A stretch of DNA of 64,000 bases from Paraglaciecola sp030730205 (GCF_052119645.1 NZ_JBGQOM010000003.1:372001-436000), one strand, 5' to 3'. Positions 8,146 through 17,594 are shown, numbered from the stretch's first letter. Notes: generated by a model not told the origin, from the letters alone. Translations and numbers: made by a program.

Positions 8146-9660
8146 ATGTCCTTAGCCCTTGTCTTTTCGCGAGCCAGTGTTGGCATCGACGCCCCCCTTA
8201 TTAATGTAGAAGTGCATTTAGCTAATGGCCTACCCTGTTTCAATTTAGTCGGGTTACCAGAGGCGTCGGTACGAGAAGCAAAAGATCGGGTACGCAGCGC
8301 ACTCGTTAACTCTGGCTTTGAATTTCCGGCTAAACGTATCACCGTTAACCTTGCCCCTGCTGACTTACCCAAAGATGGAGGACGCTTTGATCTTGCCATT
8401 GCTATTGGTATTATTGCCGCTACTTATCAATTACCCGCTGCGCAACTGCAGCAATTAGAGCTGGTCGGCGAGCTAGCTTTATCTGGTGAAATTCGTGCGG
8501 TCAGTGGTGCATTACCCTTTGCTTATGCCTGCTCTCAAGCGAAACGTCATGCCATATTACCTATTGATAACGCCGCTGAAGCCTCACTGATTAAAGACGC
8601 TAAAATCATTGGAGCACATCAGCTAGTGGATGTGTTTAACCACATTATGGGGCAAAAACCCCTTGCTTACTTTCAAGTTAATACTGCAACACAAGAGGCA
8701 CAGTACGACAACGATTTACAAGATGTCGTAGGCCAAAGTACCGCCAAACGCGCCTTAGAAATCGCTGCAGCGGGGGCGCATAATTTATTGTTTACTGGGC
8801 CACCTGGTACTGGCAAAACCATGTTAGCCAGTCGCTTGATTACCATACTGCCACCCATGAGCGACGAGGAAGCACTCGCCAGTGCGGCCATACATTCAAT
8901 TGTGGGTAAACCGGTTGACCCTGCGACATGGAAGCAGCGCCCTTTTCGCCATCCCCACCACACTAGCTCTGCGGTAGCTTTAGTAGGTGGCGGCAGCATT
9001 CCACGCCCAGGTGAAATATCCCTAGCCCATCATGGCGTACTCTTTTTAGACGAATTACCTGAGTTTGATAGAAAGGTACTCGACGTGCTGCGCGAACCCC
9101 TTGAATCAGGCACCGTGTCAATTTCACGAGCAGCACGGCAAGCGCAATTTCCGGCGCAATTTCAGCTTGTCGCAGCTATGAATCCGAGCCCCACAGGCAG
9201 CCTTAATGATGGCCGCTCAACATCAGACCAAGTATTACGGTATTTAAACCGTATTTCAGGGCCTTTTTTAGACCGAATAGACTTACAAGTTGATGTGCCC
9301 AAATTGCCCGCTAATGATTTTTCAGAACAAGTAAAACAACGAGGTGAAAGCAGCCGTGAAGTCCGCCAGCGAGTATTCGCTGCACGCCAGCAGCAACTGT
9401 TTAGAGCGGGAAAAACCAATGCTCAATTAGGGAGCAAAGAAGTAGACATACACTGCAAACTTAGCACTGAAGATCAACTCTTTTTACAGCGGGCTGTAGA
9501 AAAACTTGGTTTATCACTGCGCACCTATCACCGCGTACTAAAGGTGGCGCGCAGTATTGCTGATTTAGCGAATAGCCCGCATATACAACGCCCACATTTA
9601 GCAGAAGCCTTGCATTATCGGGCCTTTGATAGAATGTTGGCCCAATTGGCGAATAACTAA
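8146..9660 (+). CDS. comM: ComM/YifB-family AAA+ ATPase (Mg-chelatase-like)
   Basis: ComM is a hexameric AAA+ helicase that promotes branch migration during integration of transforming DNA; homologues (YifB) are widespread. The start at 8146 is chosen because TGGAGT lies five bases upstream and the protein then begins MSLALVFSRA, as in the family; an in-frame GTG at 8122 would add eight residues. 504 residues. An N-terminal ChlI-like domain (1-170), Walker A GPPGTGKTM (218-226), Walker B LFLDELPEF, the GGGSIPRPGEISLAH segment and a C-terminal Mg-chelatase domain are visible. It stands alone and converges with cstA. Confidence 0.95.
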   Translation: MSLALVFSRASVGIDAPLINVEVHLANGLPCFNLVGLPEASVREAKDRVRSALVNSGFEFPAKRITVNLAPADLPKDGGRFDLAIAIGIIAATYQLPAAQLQQLELVGELALSGEIRAVSGALPFAYACSQAKRHAILPIDNAAEASLIKDAKIIGAHQLVDVFNHIMGQKPLAYFQVNTATQEAQYDNDLQDVVGQSTAKRALEIAAAGAHNLLFTGPPGTGKTMLASRLITILPPMSDEEALASAAIHSIVGKPVDPATWKQRPFRHPHHTSSAVALVGGGSIPRPGEISLAHHGVLFLDELPEFDRKVLDVLREPLESGTVSISRAARQAQFPAQFQLVAAMNPSPTGSLNDGRSTSDQVLRYLNRISGPFLDRIDLQVDVPKLPANDFSEQVKQRGESSREVRQRVFAARQQQLFRAGKTNAQLGSKEVDIHCKLSTEDQLFLQRAVEKLGLSLRTYHRVLKVARSIADLANSPHIQRPHLAEALHYRAFDRMLAQLANN

Positions 9661-9690
9661 GCAATTAAAGCCTCAAGGTTGAGAGGCGAC

Positions 9691-11154
9691 CTACTTCAGA
9701 CTCGCCGATGTTTTTTTATGAAAAAATACCAATCCAACGAAGCCAATTACCGCAACAACGACGCCAATAGGTTTGCCTAATTCACTGGACAAATTAAAGC
9801 CAATTGCCGCTGTCATGATGTATGACAGAGTAATAGCAGAGGCGATTACCGCAGGAATACTCACAATCCAATGAAAGCTTCCGCGATCAAATACATATTT
9901 AGTGGCAAGCCACAACACGCTGGTGGATAACAACATATTTGAAAAAGCAAAGTAGCGCCAAATAAGCGTAAAATCTAGTTTGGTCATCAGAAAAGCGATG
10001 GTCAAAATCGGGATAGACAATAACAAACGGTTACGGATACTTTGTGGAATATTAAAGGCGTCTACTAAGGTCAAGCGCAGTGAACGAAAGGCGGTATCAC
10101 CAGATGTAATGGGGAAAACCGCAACGGCTATAATAGCCATTATGCCACCAAACAGCCCCAAATAGCTGTTTGCAATATGGTTAACGACCAAGCCCGGCCC
10201 ACCAATATCTAACATGGCTTTAAGGCCCGCATATCCTTCTGGAAACGCAGCAATCCCTGCCAAAGCCCACACACAAGCAACAATACCTTCACACATCATG
10301 GCGCCGTAATAGACTGGACGTACGTATTTTTCGTTAGTTAAACAACGTGCAATGATCGGCGCTTGAGTAGAGTGAAAACCACTGATCGCGCCACAGGTTA
10401 TTGTGATAAATAACAGCGGCCAAGTGGGCAAACCGTCGGGATTTGGCGCTAAAAAGTCATGGGCGTGCTCGCTTTCAAAATAGGCCCAAAAATCGCCAGC
10501 AAGGGGAAGATGTGGTGCATCTAACAGTAAGGCTATGGCGATCATACTGGTCATAACTATCATCAACAAACCAAAGATTGGATAAAACTTGGTGATGATT
10601 TTATCGATGGGTAACAAAGTGGCTAAAAAGTAATATGCCAAAATCACTAAGACCCAAAAGGTATTGTTCGCCAGAATCGTACCTTCAAATGAGTCAAGGT
10701 TACTCAGCAGACCCGCCGGACTCATGATAAATACCACGCCGACAAAAAACAGCAACATCGCGGTAAAAACCAACATTAGTCCTTTGAATACCACGTTGTA
10801 ATAGTGCCCGGCTATTTCAGGTAAACTTTTTCCATTTTCTTTGATGCTCATTACACCGGAAAAATAGTCGTGAACGGCTCCACCTAATACATTGCCCAAT
10901 ACAATCCATACTAATGCAACCGGACCATAAAGTGCCCCTAGGATGGGACCGAAAATCGGCCCAACACCGGCAATATTTAAAAACTGAATCAAAAAGGCTC
11001 TGACAGGATGAATAGCAACATAATCAACCCCCTCGTTAAAACGTGATTGCGGGGTGATAGCATTTGGGTCAATACCCGCCTGTTTTTCAACAAAAGGACT
11101 GTAAAATTTATAACCAATGAGCAAAATAGTAATACAGATAAAGAAGATGATCAT
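9691..11154 (-). CDS. CstA-family transporter, short form
   Basis: Polytopic inner-membrane protein with about 12-13 helices. The CstA signature is clear: NIAGVGPIFGPILGALYGP at about 60-80, VLGNVLGGAVHDYFSGVMS near 86-104 and the GFHSTQAPIIARCL segment. E. coli CstA and BtsT (about 700 residues) take up peptides and pyruvate. This version has only 487 residues and ends after the core, lacking the long C-terminal part, which places it in the short clade of the family. The substrate is unknown, pyruvate or a similar small acid being likely. It is monocistronic. Confidence 0.88.
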   Translation of the reverse strand: MIIFFICITILLIGYKFYSPFVEKQAGIDPNAITPQSRFNEGVDYVAIHPVRAFLIQFLNIAGVGPIFGPILGALYGPVALVWIVLGNVLGGAVHDYFSGVMSIKENGKSLPEIAGHYYNVVFKGLMLVFTAMLLFFVGVVFIMSPAGLLSNLDSFEGTILANNTFWVLVILAYYFLATLLPIDKIITKFYPIFGLLMIVMTSMIAIALLLDAPHLPLAGDFWAYFESEHAHDFLAPNPDGLPTWPLLFITITCGAISGFHSTQAPIIARCLTNEKYVRPVYYGAMMCEGIVACVWALAGIAAFPEGYAGLKAMLDIGGPGLVVNHIANSYLGLFGGIMAIIAVAVFPITSGDTAFRSLRLTLVDAFNIPQSIRNRLLLSIPILTIAFLMTKLDFTLIWRYFAFSNMLLSTSVLWLATKYVFDRGSFHWIVSIPAVIASAITLSYIMTAAIGFNLSSELGKPIGVVVAVIGFVGLVFFHKKTSASLK

Positions 11155-11578
11155 AATGTTAGGTATCTCTGTGCGTACTTATTTAAACAAGTGTCTAGGA
11201 TTGTCTTTAATTTACGCCGCTAGATTAACAGAAGCGCTTTACCAACAACAGATAGCAACAAATTTGACTGGCATGCACAATAGTAGTGACTTACAGCCAC
11301 TTTTTAGGCTTAAGTGTCTTGTCATTTTATTAGAGGCTTCACTATCAGTTTGTTGGGAGAGCCTGTGTTTCAGGAAAGCCATTTGTACAAAACCCGCATA
11401 ATTATCTGTTCAGGCATATTTGTTGCTTTCTAACTATTAGCAGTAGAAAGTAGATAAAATACTCCTTACACAAGGTCCCTGTATTGGTTGCTTGTTAATG
11501 CAAGCAGATAACAAGGATAACGTTGTGAAGATAACTTAGAGGGTGAAATAGCCTAGGAGGGCCAACTTTTGGAGAGTC
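11155..11578. other. Intergenic region upstream of cstA-like gene
   Basis: This 424-base stretch should hold the promoter of the CstA-family gene (minus strand) and whatever drove the decayed GNAT gene (plus strand). A purine-rich ribosome-site-like segment (CCTAGGAGGG, 11552-11561, then TTGGAGAG) precedes the pseudogene ATG at 11579. An open frame across 11117-11401 overlaps the cstA start and has no family resemblance; I regard it as chance. I see no repeat or RNA gene here. Confidence 0.5.
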
Positions 11579-12008
11579 ATGATCAGCACAAAGTCAATGA
11601 ATGGAAGATGTGCACAACAGTATGTACCCGAGCTAGCCGCTTTAAAAATATAGATGATTTTTGAATGCCCTTATTTGTATCTAGGGGCGCTTACTTGTGA
11701 GTCACGCTATGTATCATCCCATTTTACTGCACAGCAAGGCCTGTTGTTATGATCAAGGATGATAGAAAAATCGTGGAGCATAGACCGAAATACCCATACA
11801 TTGGCGTACAGAAGAGGTACCAATGGCTCTGATGAATGGTGCTTATGCCACAGAAACAGTATTTTACTGTGGCGAAGCCGTTCGCTTTCCTCAATATCGC
11901 GGTCAGGATTACCAGAAAATAACTGAGATAATCACGAGCTTCGTTTGGCGAGAGATGGGTAAAACCATTGAAAACCCTAATTTTCTGGCTTATTGGATGA
12001 AAACATGA
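11579..12008 (+). pseudogene. Decayed GNAT-family N-acetyltransferase gene
   Basis: Three fragments of one GNAT-like protein lie in different frames. From ATG 11579 the frame gives a start ending YVPELAALKI, then TAG at 11651; the same frame continues with FECPYLYLG, a recognisable GNAT segment, to a stop at 11750. Frame 1 then carries MIKDDRKIV. From 11784 frame 0 gives TVFYCGEAVRFPQYRGQDYQKI, the acetyl-CoA-binding region, and runs to TGA at 12008, shorter than normal. At least one nonsense mutation and two frameshifts are needed to join them. The final TGA overlaps the ATG of the hydrolase gene (ATGA), so the pair was once coupled. GNAT plus carbon-nitrogen hydrolase is a known pairing and fusion. 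The family assignment is from memory of motifs. Confidence 0.72.
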
Positions 12009-12886
12009 TCAAAAAAAAATGTAAGGTTGCTGTTGCTCAATATGATATTAGTTTTTTTACGCATTTTGACCAATTTACGAGCAAACTGGAAAGTTGGTTT
12101 CAACAAGCTTACACCCAAAACGCACAGTTATTAGTGTTCCCAGAGTATGGCAGTATGGAGCTTGCATCACTCTTTGATGAAACCGTTTATAGTGATTTAA
12201 GTCAGCAACTGTATGCGATGCAAGGCCTCTATCAAGATTATCAAGCTTGCTATATTGAGTTAGCAAAGCGCTATAACTGCATCGTTCTTGCCAGCAGCTT
12301 TCCGGTACTTTTAGCGAATAAAACGTTTCGCAATAGGGCGAATCTCTTCGGACCGGATGGTTTAATTGGCTATCAAGATAAATTAATGATGACGCGTTTT
12401 GAAAATGAGCAATGGATTATTAATCCAGGCGATGAACTTAAAGTGTTCAGTACTGATATTGGTAAAGTCGGAGTCAACATTTGTTATGACTCCGAGTTTC
12501 CGCTATATGCGCAACAACAAGTGTCTGCGGGCGCTGACTTATTGTTAGTACCAAGTTGCACCGACGGATTGGCAGGATTTCATCGAGTACGCATAGGTAG
12601 CCAAGCTCGAGCCCTTGAAAACCAATGTTATGTCTTGCATTCGCCTACTGTTGGCCGGGCAGAGTGGTCTCCTGCCGTTGACTGCAATACTGGTAATGCC
12701 AGCATCTATACCCCTGTCGACCGTGGATTTCCTGAAAATGGAATTTTGCTGCAAATTAAAGATAATTCAGCCCAATGGCTAAACGCTGAGATAGATTTGG
12801 CTGAGCTATCCCATATTCGCCAGCAAGGCCAAGTGCTTAACCACCGAGACTGGAATAAACAACATGCAGCTAAATTGGCCAGTTAA
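12005..12886 (+). CDS. Carbon-nitrogen hydrolase (nitrilase superfamily)
   Basis: A 293-residue amidase/nitrilase-fold enzyme. The catalytic triad context is present: Glu in FPEYGS (about 46), Lys in GYQDKLMMTR (about 128) and Cys in VNICYDSEFP (about 161). The ATG at 12005 overlaps the stop of the preceding pseudogene and is preferred to the TTG at 11993. The partner GNAT gene is broken, so the enzyme may be working without its usual acetyltransferase, or be on the way to loss; its own frame is intact. The substrate is unknown. Confidence 0.9.
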   Translation: MIKKKCKVAVAQYDISFFTHFDQFTSKLESWFQQAYTQNAQLLVFPEYGSMELASLFDETVYSDLSQQLYAMQGLYQDYQACYIELAKRYNCIVLASSFPVLLANKTFRNRANLFGPDGLIGYQDKLMMTRFENEQWIINPGDELKVFSTDIGKVGVNICYDSEFPLYAQQQVSAGADLLLVPSCTDGLAGFHRVRIGSQARALENQCYVLHSPTVGRAEWSPAVDCNTGNASIYTPVDRGFPENGILLQIKDNSAQWLNAEIDLAELSHIRQQGQVLNHRDWNKQHAAKLAS

Positions 12887-12892
12887 GCTACA

Positions 12893-13318
12893 TCATTTAG
12901 GTAGTGTAGAAGGAAGGTTTTGTAATTCAACTGGATGACGATCCCAACTTTCATAATCATTAAACCAATAAAATCCGGGGTTTTGCTCTGCTTGTTGTTT
13001 GACAACAAATCCCACGCCCTTTCCGGGACCTTTATACAAGAACACTTCGCAGGTTTTATGGCTGAGCCGAATAAAATCGATAGACATAAATGCAAAGGGG
13101 GATTTTTCAATCATCTTTTTTGACGACTCAATAGTAGCCATCAGTGCATTGCACGTATCGAGTATCTCCACTTTTTGAGGGACAGTAAGACGAGCTAAAA
13201 TTGCTAAGGCATCTTCATAGGTATTCGTTTTCCAAAAAGAAAAACCAGCAAATAACACAATCGGAAAAAGCACGATCCCCACCAAAATAGGCACTAAGGC
13301 TGGCATAGATTTTTTCAT
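12893..13318 (-). CDS. Membrane-anchored protein of unknown function
   Basis: 141 residues from the ATG at 13318 (a longer frame begins at 13336). Residues 5-25 form one hydrophobic helix, preceded by Lys residues, so the rest (about 115 residues) is probably periplasmic. I recognise no domain. The C-terminal half has aromatic and basic residues (VFLYKGPGKGVGFVV, FYWFNDYESW). It converges with the hydrolase gene, seven bases away. Confidence 0.6.
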   Translation of the reverse strand: MKKSMPALVPILVGIVLFPIVLFAGFSFWKTNTYEDALAILARLTVPQKVEILDTCNALMATIESSKKMIEKSPFAFMSIDFIRLSHKTCEVFLYKGPGKGVGFVVKQQAEQNPGFYWFNDYESWDRHPVELQNLPSTLPK

Positions 13319-13454
13319 GCAAAAAAAACAACCCATGTTGGATGAAGTTAAGCGCTATTTTTGCAAGGCAACAGGATATTAGTCAAAGATTAATGTGCGA
13401 AATGTAAAAAACGATAAGGGCAGTAAGACTAAGCTTGTCCAACGTTGGGGTAAG

Positions 13455-14309
13455 TTAGCAGCTAAATAGGGCCTGTATAGCCGGTTCTGCAGCCCGCTTT
13501 TGTAAACAACACAAACCAAGCTTATAAGGTTCAATGTCAGGGATTTCAATGCGATTTACCTTGTTGGCTACCACCGAATTATCCAATACAACTTGCGGCA
13601 CGATCCCCAAGCCACAACCCAATGCAACCATGCTGACTATGGCTTCATTGCCTCCCACCGTGGCGTAAACTCTGGGGCGAATCCCTTTTTCAGCAAACCA
13701 ATGATGCACGATTCGTTTAGTTGGTCCTGATTCAGGCAATATCATCGAATGTTTGCGCCAATCCACCTGATGCAAATGCTGTAACAAAGTATCTTTAGGT
13801 GCTATCAATACCAGTGGCACATCTTCAAGCGGTAAAAAATGGAGCTCCACAGGAAAGTCTGGGGTGTAAATCGCAATAGCGGCGTCTGTCTCTTGTTGCA
13901 TGACCTTGGCAACTGACAACGCAGGATCACCTGTTGATAAGTGAATTTCAACTCTGGGGTATTTATGTCTGAAATTATTCACCAGCTTGGGTAGGTGACT
14001 ATAGCTGGCCGTCACCGAGCAAAACAAGCTAAGCTCTCCTTGCAACAATTGATGATCTTGTTGTAATTCCCACTTTACCTTTTTCCATTCACTAAGGGTT
14101 TGTTGACTAAAGTTAAGCAGCTTAAGTCCTGCGGCAGTGATTTTGACGCTACGATTATCGCGCACAAAAAGCGCCGTTCCACACTCGTCTTCAAGCCGTT
14201 GTATGGCTCGACTCAGGGTAGAAGGACTAACAAACAAGGCATCAGAGGTCTTAGCAAAATGTAAGCTAGTGGCCAGATGTTGAAACAGTTCTAAGCTGCG
14301 AATATCCAT
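13455..14309 (-). CDS. ilvY: LysR-type transcriptional activator of ilvC
   Basis: The N-terminal winged helix-turn-helix (LFVSPSTLSRAIQRLEDECG, about 24-43) and a C-terminal inducer domain match E. coli IlvY closely, including LFCSVTASYSHLP and ATVGGNEAIVSMVALGCGLGIVP. IlvY senses acetolactate and acetohydroxybutyrate and activates ilvC. I take ATG 14309 (protein starting MDIRSLE, 284 residues) because AAAGGG lies just upstream and E. coli IlvY starts at the same place. The upstream ATG at 14339 falls in the operator palindrome. It is divergent from ilvC. Confidence 0.95.
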   Translation of the reverse strand: MDIRSLELFQHLATSLHFAKTSDALFVSPSTLSRAIQRLEDECGTALFVRDNRSVKITAAGLKLLNFSQQTLSEWKKVKWELQQDHQLLQGELSLFCSVTASYSHLPKLVNNFRHKYPRVEIHLSTGDPALSVAKVMQQETDAAIAIYTPDFPVELHFLPLEDVPLVLIAPKDTLLQHLHQVDWRKHSMILPESGPTKRIVHHWFAEKGIRPRVYATVGGNEAIVSMVALGCGLGIVPQVVLDNSVVANKVNRIEIPDIEPYKLGLCCLQKRAAEPAIQALFSC

Positions 14310-14320
14310 AAAACCCTTTC

Positions 14321-14350
14321 GTTGCAAATTTTGCAACATGACGTTGCAAA
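14321..14350. promoter_or_regulatory. Probable IlvY operator
   Basis: A perfect inverted repeat with one central base, GTTGCAAA-T-TTTGCAAC (14321-14337), is followed by a second copy of the half-site GTTGCAAA at 14343-14350. E. coli IlvY binds tandem operators built on TTGCAA half-sites between the divergent ilvY and ilvC genes. The position, just upstream of the ilvY start and about 115 bases from ilvC, fits autoregulation and ilvC activation. Confidence 0.8.
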
Positions 14351-14462
14351 TATATCATTTTAAACAATATGCCATATTCGCTACTATTCTGCCATCACAA
14401 GATCGTCACTGACTTGTACGCAATTAGCGCAAACAGCGCAAAAGAATTTAAGGGTTTATACA

Positions 14463-15938
14463 ATGGCTAATTATTTCAATACATTATCTTTACGTCAGCA
14501 ACTTGACCAATTAGGTCGTTGCCGTTTTATGCAGCGCGCTGAGTTTGCAAATGGCTGTGATTTTTTAAAAGGCAAAAAAATTGTTATCGTCGGTTGTGGT
14601 GCTCAAGGTTTAAACCAGGGTTTGAACATGCGCGATTCTGGCTTAGATGTGTCTTATACGCTTCGCCAAGCCGCTATTGACGAAAAACGTGATTCTTTTC
14701 AACGCGCAACCAGCAATGGTTTCACGGTAGGCACCTATCAAGAACTGATTCCTAGTGCGGATATCGTTTATAACCTGACGCCTGATAAGCAACATTCAAG
14801 TGTAGTTGAAGCCATCATGCCTTTAATGAAAAAAGGGTCTACGTTGGGTTATTCGCACGGTTTTAATATTGTTGAAGAAGGCCAAAAAATTCGTAGTGAC
14901 ATTACAGTAGTGATGTGTGCACCTAAGTGCCCGGGTACTGAAGTACGTGAAGAATATAAACGTGGTTTTGGCGTTCCTACGCTAATTGCGGTACATCCAG
15001 AAAATGACCCACAAGGTCAAGGTTGGGATATTGCTAAAGCTCTAGCGTCTGCAACCGGCGGTGACCGAGCTGGTGTATTAGAGTCGTCTTTTGTTGCCGA
15101 AGTAAAATCTGACCTAATGGGTGAGCAAACCATCTTGTGTGGTATGCAGCAAGTCGCGGCTATTTTAGGCTACGACCTTATGGTCGATGAAGGTATTGAT
15201 CCAGCCTACGCTGGTGAACTTATCCAACACGGTTTAGAAACGGTCACCGAAGCGTTAAAAATCGGTGGCGTCACTAACATGATGGACAGGTTATCTAATC
15301 CTGCCAAGTTAAAAGCCTTTGAATTAGCTGAAGAGTTAAAAGTGCTACTTGGTCCGCTTTTTGGCAAGCACCAAGACGACATTATCAGCGGCGAATTTTC
15401 TCGTACAATGATGGAAGATTGGGCGAATGGCGATGCAAACTTATTAAAGTGGCGTGAAGAAACCGGCCAAACAGGTTTTGAAAATGCCCCTCAGTTCAAT
15501 GGCAAAATTGAAGAGCAAGAGTATTTTGACCATGGCGTCTTTTTAGTCGCGATGATTAAAGCGGGTGTTGAAATGGCATTCGATACGATGGTCGAAGCCG
15601 GAATCCTACCAGAGTCAGCTTATTATGAGTCATTGCACGAAACACCTTTGATCTCGAATACCATTGCACGTAAGCGTTTATATGAGATGAACGTGGTTAT
15701 TTCTGATACCGCTGAATATGGTAACTATTTATTTGCAAATGCGGCCTTACCTATCTTAAAGGAAAAGTTAATGCCCAAAATTGGCACTGAGTTAATTGGC
15801 AAGGCCTATGCTGTTGCATCTAACAGCGTGGACAATAAAAAGTTGGTTGAAGTCAATAAGGCGATTCGTGAGCACGGTGTAGAAACCATCGGTGCTACCT
15901 TACGTGGCTATATGACTGATATGAAAGCCATAGTGTAA
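14463..15938 (+). CDS. ilvC: Ketol-acid reductoisomerase, class II (long form)
   Basis: NADPH- and Mg-dependent isomeroreduction of acetolactate and acetohydroxybutyrate, the step before IlvD. The 491 residues equal E. coli IlvC and include the duplicated C-terminal knotted domain of class II enzymes. The Rossmann motif IVIVGCGAQGLNQGLNMRDSG is at about 40-60 and the metal-ligand segment KSDLMGEQTILCG near 215-227. It is driven from the ilvY-ilvC divergent region and followed by a strong terminator, so it is monocistronic. Confidence 0.98.
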   Translation: MANYFNTLSLRQQLDQLGRCRFMQRAEFANGCDFLKGKKIVIVGCGAQGLNQGLNMRDSGLDVSYTLRQAAIDEKRDSFQRATSNGFTVGTYQELIPSADIVYNLTPDKQHSSVVEAIMPLMKKGSTLGYSHGFNIVEEGQKIRSDITVVMCAPKCPGTEVREEYKRGFGVPTLIAVHPENDPQGQGWDIAKALASATGGDRAGVLESSFVAEVKSDLMGEQTILCGMQQVAAILGYDLMVDEGIDPAYAGELIQHGLETVTEALKIGGVTNMMDRLSNPAKLKAFELAEELKVLLGPLFGKHQDDIISGEFSRTMMEDWANGDANLLKWREETGQTGFENAPQFNGKIEEQEYFDHGVFLVAMIKAGVEMAFDTMVEAGILPESAYYESLHETPLISNTIARKRLYEMNVVISDTAEYGNYLFANAALPILKEKLMPKIGTELIGKAYAVASNSVDNKKLVEVNKAIREHGVETIGATLRGYMTDMKAIV

Positions 15939-15987
15939 CCAATTTGAGACGATTTCTGTCGTAAAGGTGCTTGTTACAAGCCCTCTT

Positions 15988-16016
15988 GCCCAGCCAAATT
16001 GGCTGGGCTTTTTTTT
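15988..16016 (+). terminator. Rho-independent terminator of ilvC
   Basis: Stem GCCCAGCCA (15988-15996) pairs with TGGCTGGGC (16000-16008) around a three-base loop, followed by eight Ts. It lies 50 bases after the ilvC stop. The rest of the 15939-16279 gap holds no gene that I can support; it must contain the promoter of the next gene. Confidence 0.93.
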
Positions 16017-16279
16017 GACATTTTGCCTTAGTTGCCCATGTGCGACAGTTTTAGGTTACAATTTAGGCTTATTTTAAGTTTGATCGCCGGATTTCACTGA
16101 ATCAAATATGGATTTTCGATATTATTTAGCAAGCACAGCGACATCTGATACCAAAATGCAACGGTTTGAGTAATTATACCAACTAAAAATACCGAGTTCA
16201 TTGACCTTGCTTGATTGGCGCATAGATTGCTACCGCCCTTAAGGCCACCACTAGACACCTTCAAAAATATAGGTAAATA

Positions 16280-16612
16280 ATGAAAAAGACACTAGACCGC
16301 ATATGCCAGTTAGATGACTGGATTTTCGAAGTCAAAATGGTCAGAGCCCTCAAGGTGCGAAAACATGGCGAACCCTACTCAGCAGTAGCAAATCTCACCG
16401 CCAATGGCGAACAAGTTTACATAGATTCTCATTTATCTATTGATAATGAAGAGCTCACTAAAGAAGACTTCATGACCATATATCGATTCTGTGAGTTAAT
16501 GGGCATGAAACATATTAGTTACGATCGTTTTAAAAATGGTACTAAGACCTCTAAGACGGTAGACATCGTTGAAAACCAAGTTCAAAAACCCACTATTCGG
16601 CTAGTAAAATAA
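16280..16612 (+). CDS. Conserved-looking protein of unknown function
   Basis: 110 residues, soluble, no signal peptide or membrane segment. An ATG start preceded by AGGTAAATA. It is rich in Lys and charged residues, with a MKKTLDRICQLDDWIFEVKM start and a beta-rich middle (KVRKHGEPYSAVANLTANGEQVYID). I do not recognise the family. It is flanked by the ilvC terminator and a convergent OmpA-like lipoprotein gene, so it appears to be a single-gene unit. Coding is supported by a clean frame and typical codon use. Confidence 0.65.
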   Translation: MKKTLDRICQLDDWIFEVKMVRALKVRKHGEPYSAVANLTANGEQVYIDSHLSIDNEELTKEDFMTIYRFCELMGMKHISYDRFKNGTKTSKTVDIVENQVQKPTIRLVK

Positions 16613-16690
16613 TCAAGTAGCGGGCAGTAAAACGGCGCCATGACAACTTACTGAAATACGGTTGACTGCAGCACAGCGCCAAACCCATGA

Positions 16691-17335
16691 TTAACTTTGT
16701 AAGGGCATAATCGTCAATTCTACTCGACGATTTTTTTGTCTGCCTGAGTCCGTATCGTTACTTGCTGCCGGTTGATATTCCCCCATACCTAAGGTCGATA
16801 CTCGTCTACTATCTACACCATGTTCCGTTAAGTAACCTTTTACGGCCGATGCCCTGTATTCCGATAGCAACTGATTCTGACTATCACTGCCCACATTATC
16901 TGTATGTCCTACCACCTGCAGTGTAGTTTTTTCATACTTATTAATTACCAATGCCACATCGTTTAAAACCGGATAAAAACTACTCGAAATATTGGCTTTG
17001 CCCGTTTCAAAGGTGATATTTCCTGGCATTAAAAGTTTAAGGTTATCTCCGTCTCTCACCACCTCAACACCAGAGTCAGCTAACTCGTCACGAAACTCTT
17101 TTTCTTGCTTATCCATGTATTGACCAATCGCTCCACCTGCTATTGCCCCTACTACTGCGCCCCATGCGTAGCGGCTTTTATCGTTATCACCCGTGCCCTT
17201 ACCGATCAGAGCCCCTACTACTGCACCGATGCCAACGCCCTTTTGAGTATTCGTTGCGGTGTTTGCACACCCAGTTAAAAGAAAGGCACTGAGTCCAAAC
17301 GCCATTGCCAACTTTGTATTAACTTGCTTAATCAT
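16691..17335 (-). CDS. OmpA-family outer-membrane lipoprotein (YiaD-like)
   Basis: 214 residues. A lipoprotein signal peptide ends at the lipobox LLTG-C23. A glycine-zipper segment with two short Gly/Ala-rich helices (about 34-72) follows, and then an OmpA C-terminal peptidoglycan-binding domain (about 95-210) with the signature TLQVVGHTDNVGS and the NRRVELTI end. The architecture is that of YiaD. It would tether the outer membrane to peptidoglycan. It is divergent from the arabinofuranosidase gene, 259 bases apart. Confidence 0.9.
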   Translation of the reverse strand: MIKQVNTKLAMAFGLSAFLLTGCANTATNTQKGVGIGAVVGALIGKGTGDNDKSRYAWGAVVGAIAGGAIGQYMDKQEKEFRDELADSGVEVVRDGDNLKLLMPGNITFETGKANISSSFYPVLNDVALVINKYEKTTLQVVGHTDNVGSDSQNQLLSEYRASAVKGYLTEHGVDSRRVSTLGMGEYQPAASNDTDSGRQKNRRVELTIMPLQS

Positions 17336-17594
17336 GTTTGCTCCTGATAAAACCGCATTGCTCCTTTATGAAGAACAATATTTATGAAATTAGTATCTGA
17401 TTAATTAACTGAACCAGAGATGAACATAGCAAGCACTGCACGAACTGTTCCAAAACAGATGATTGCAATTTTCCCAGACCAAATTTAGTAAAGGCATAGC
17501 TAAATTAGCCGCTTTTAGTAACAATTTTTTAACGTTAATCTTAATCTCCAAGCGATGATTACAACAACGCGAACGCTCGATTAGGAAATAAAGC

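Noticed and set aside
9665..9690. Hairpin GCCTC-GAGGC between comM and the cstA-like gene as terminator
   Set aside because: Only five base pairs and no T tract.
11117..11401. 94-codon open frame on the plus strand upstream of the cstA-like gene
   Set aside because: It overlaps the cstA-like start, has no family resemblance or good ribosome site, and its composition looks like translated non-coding DNA.
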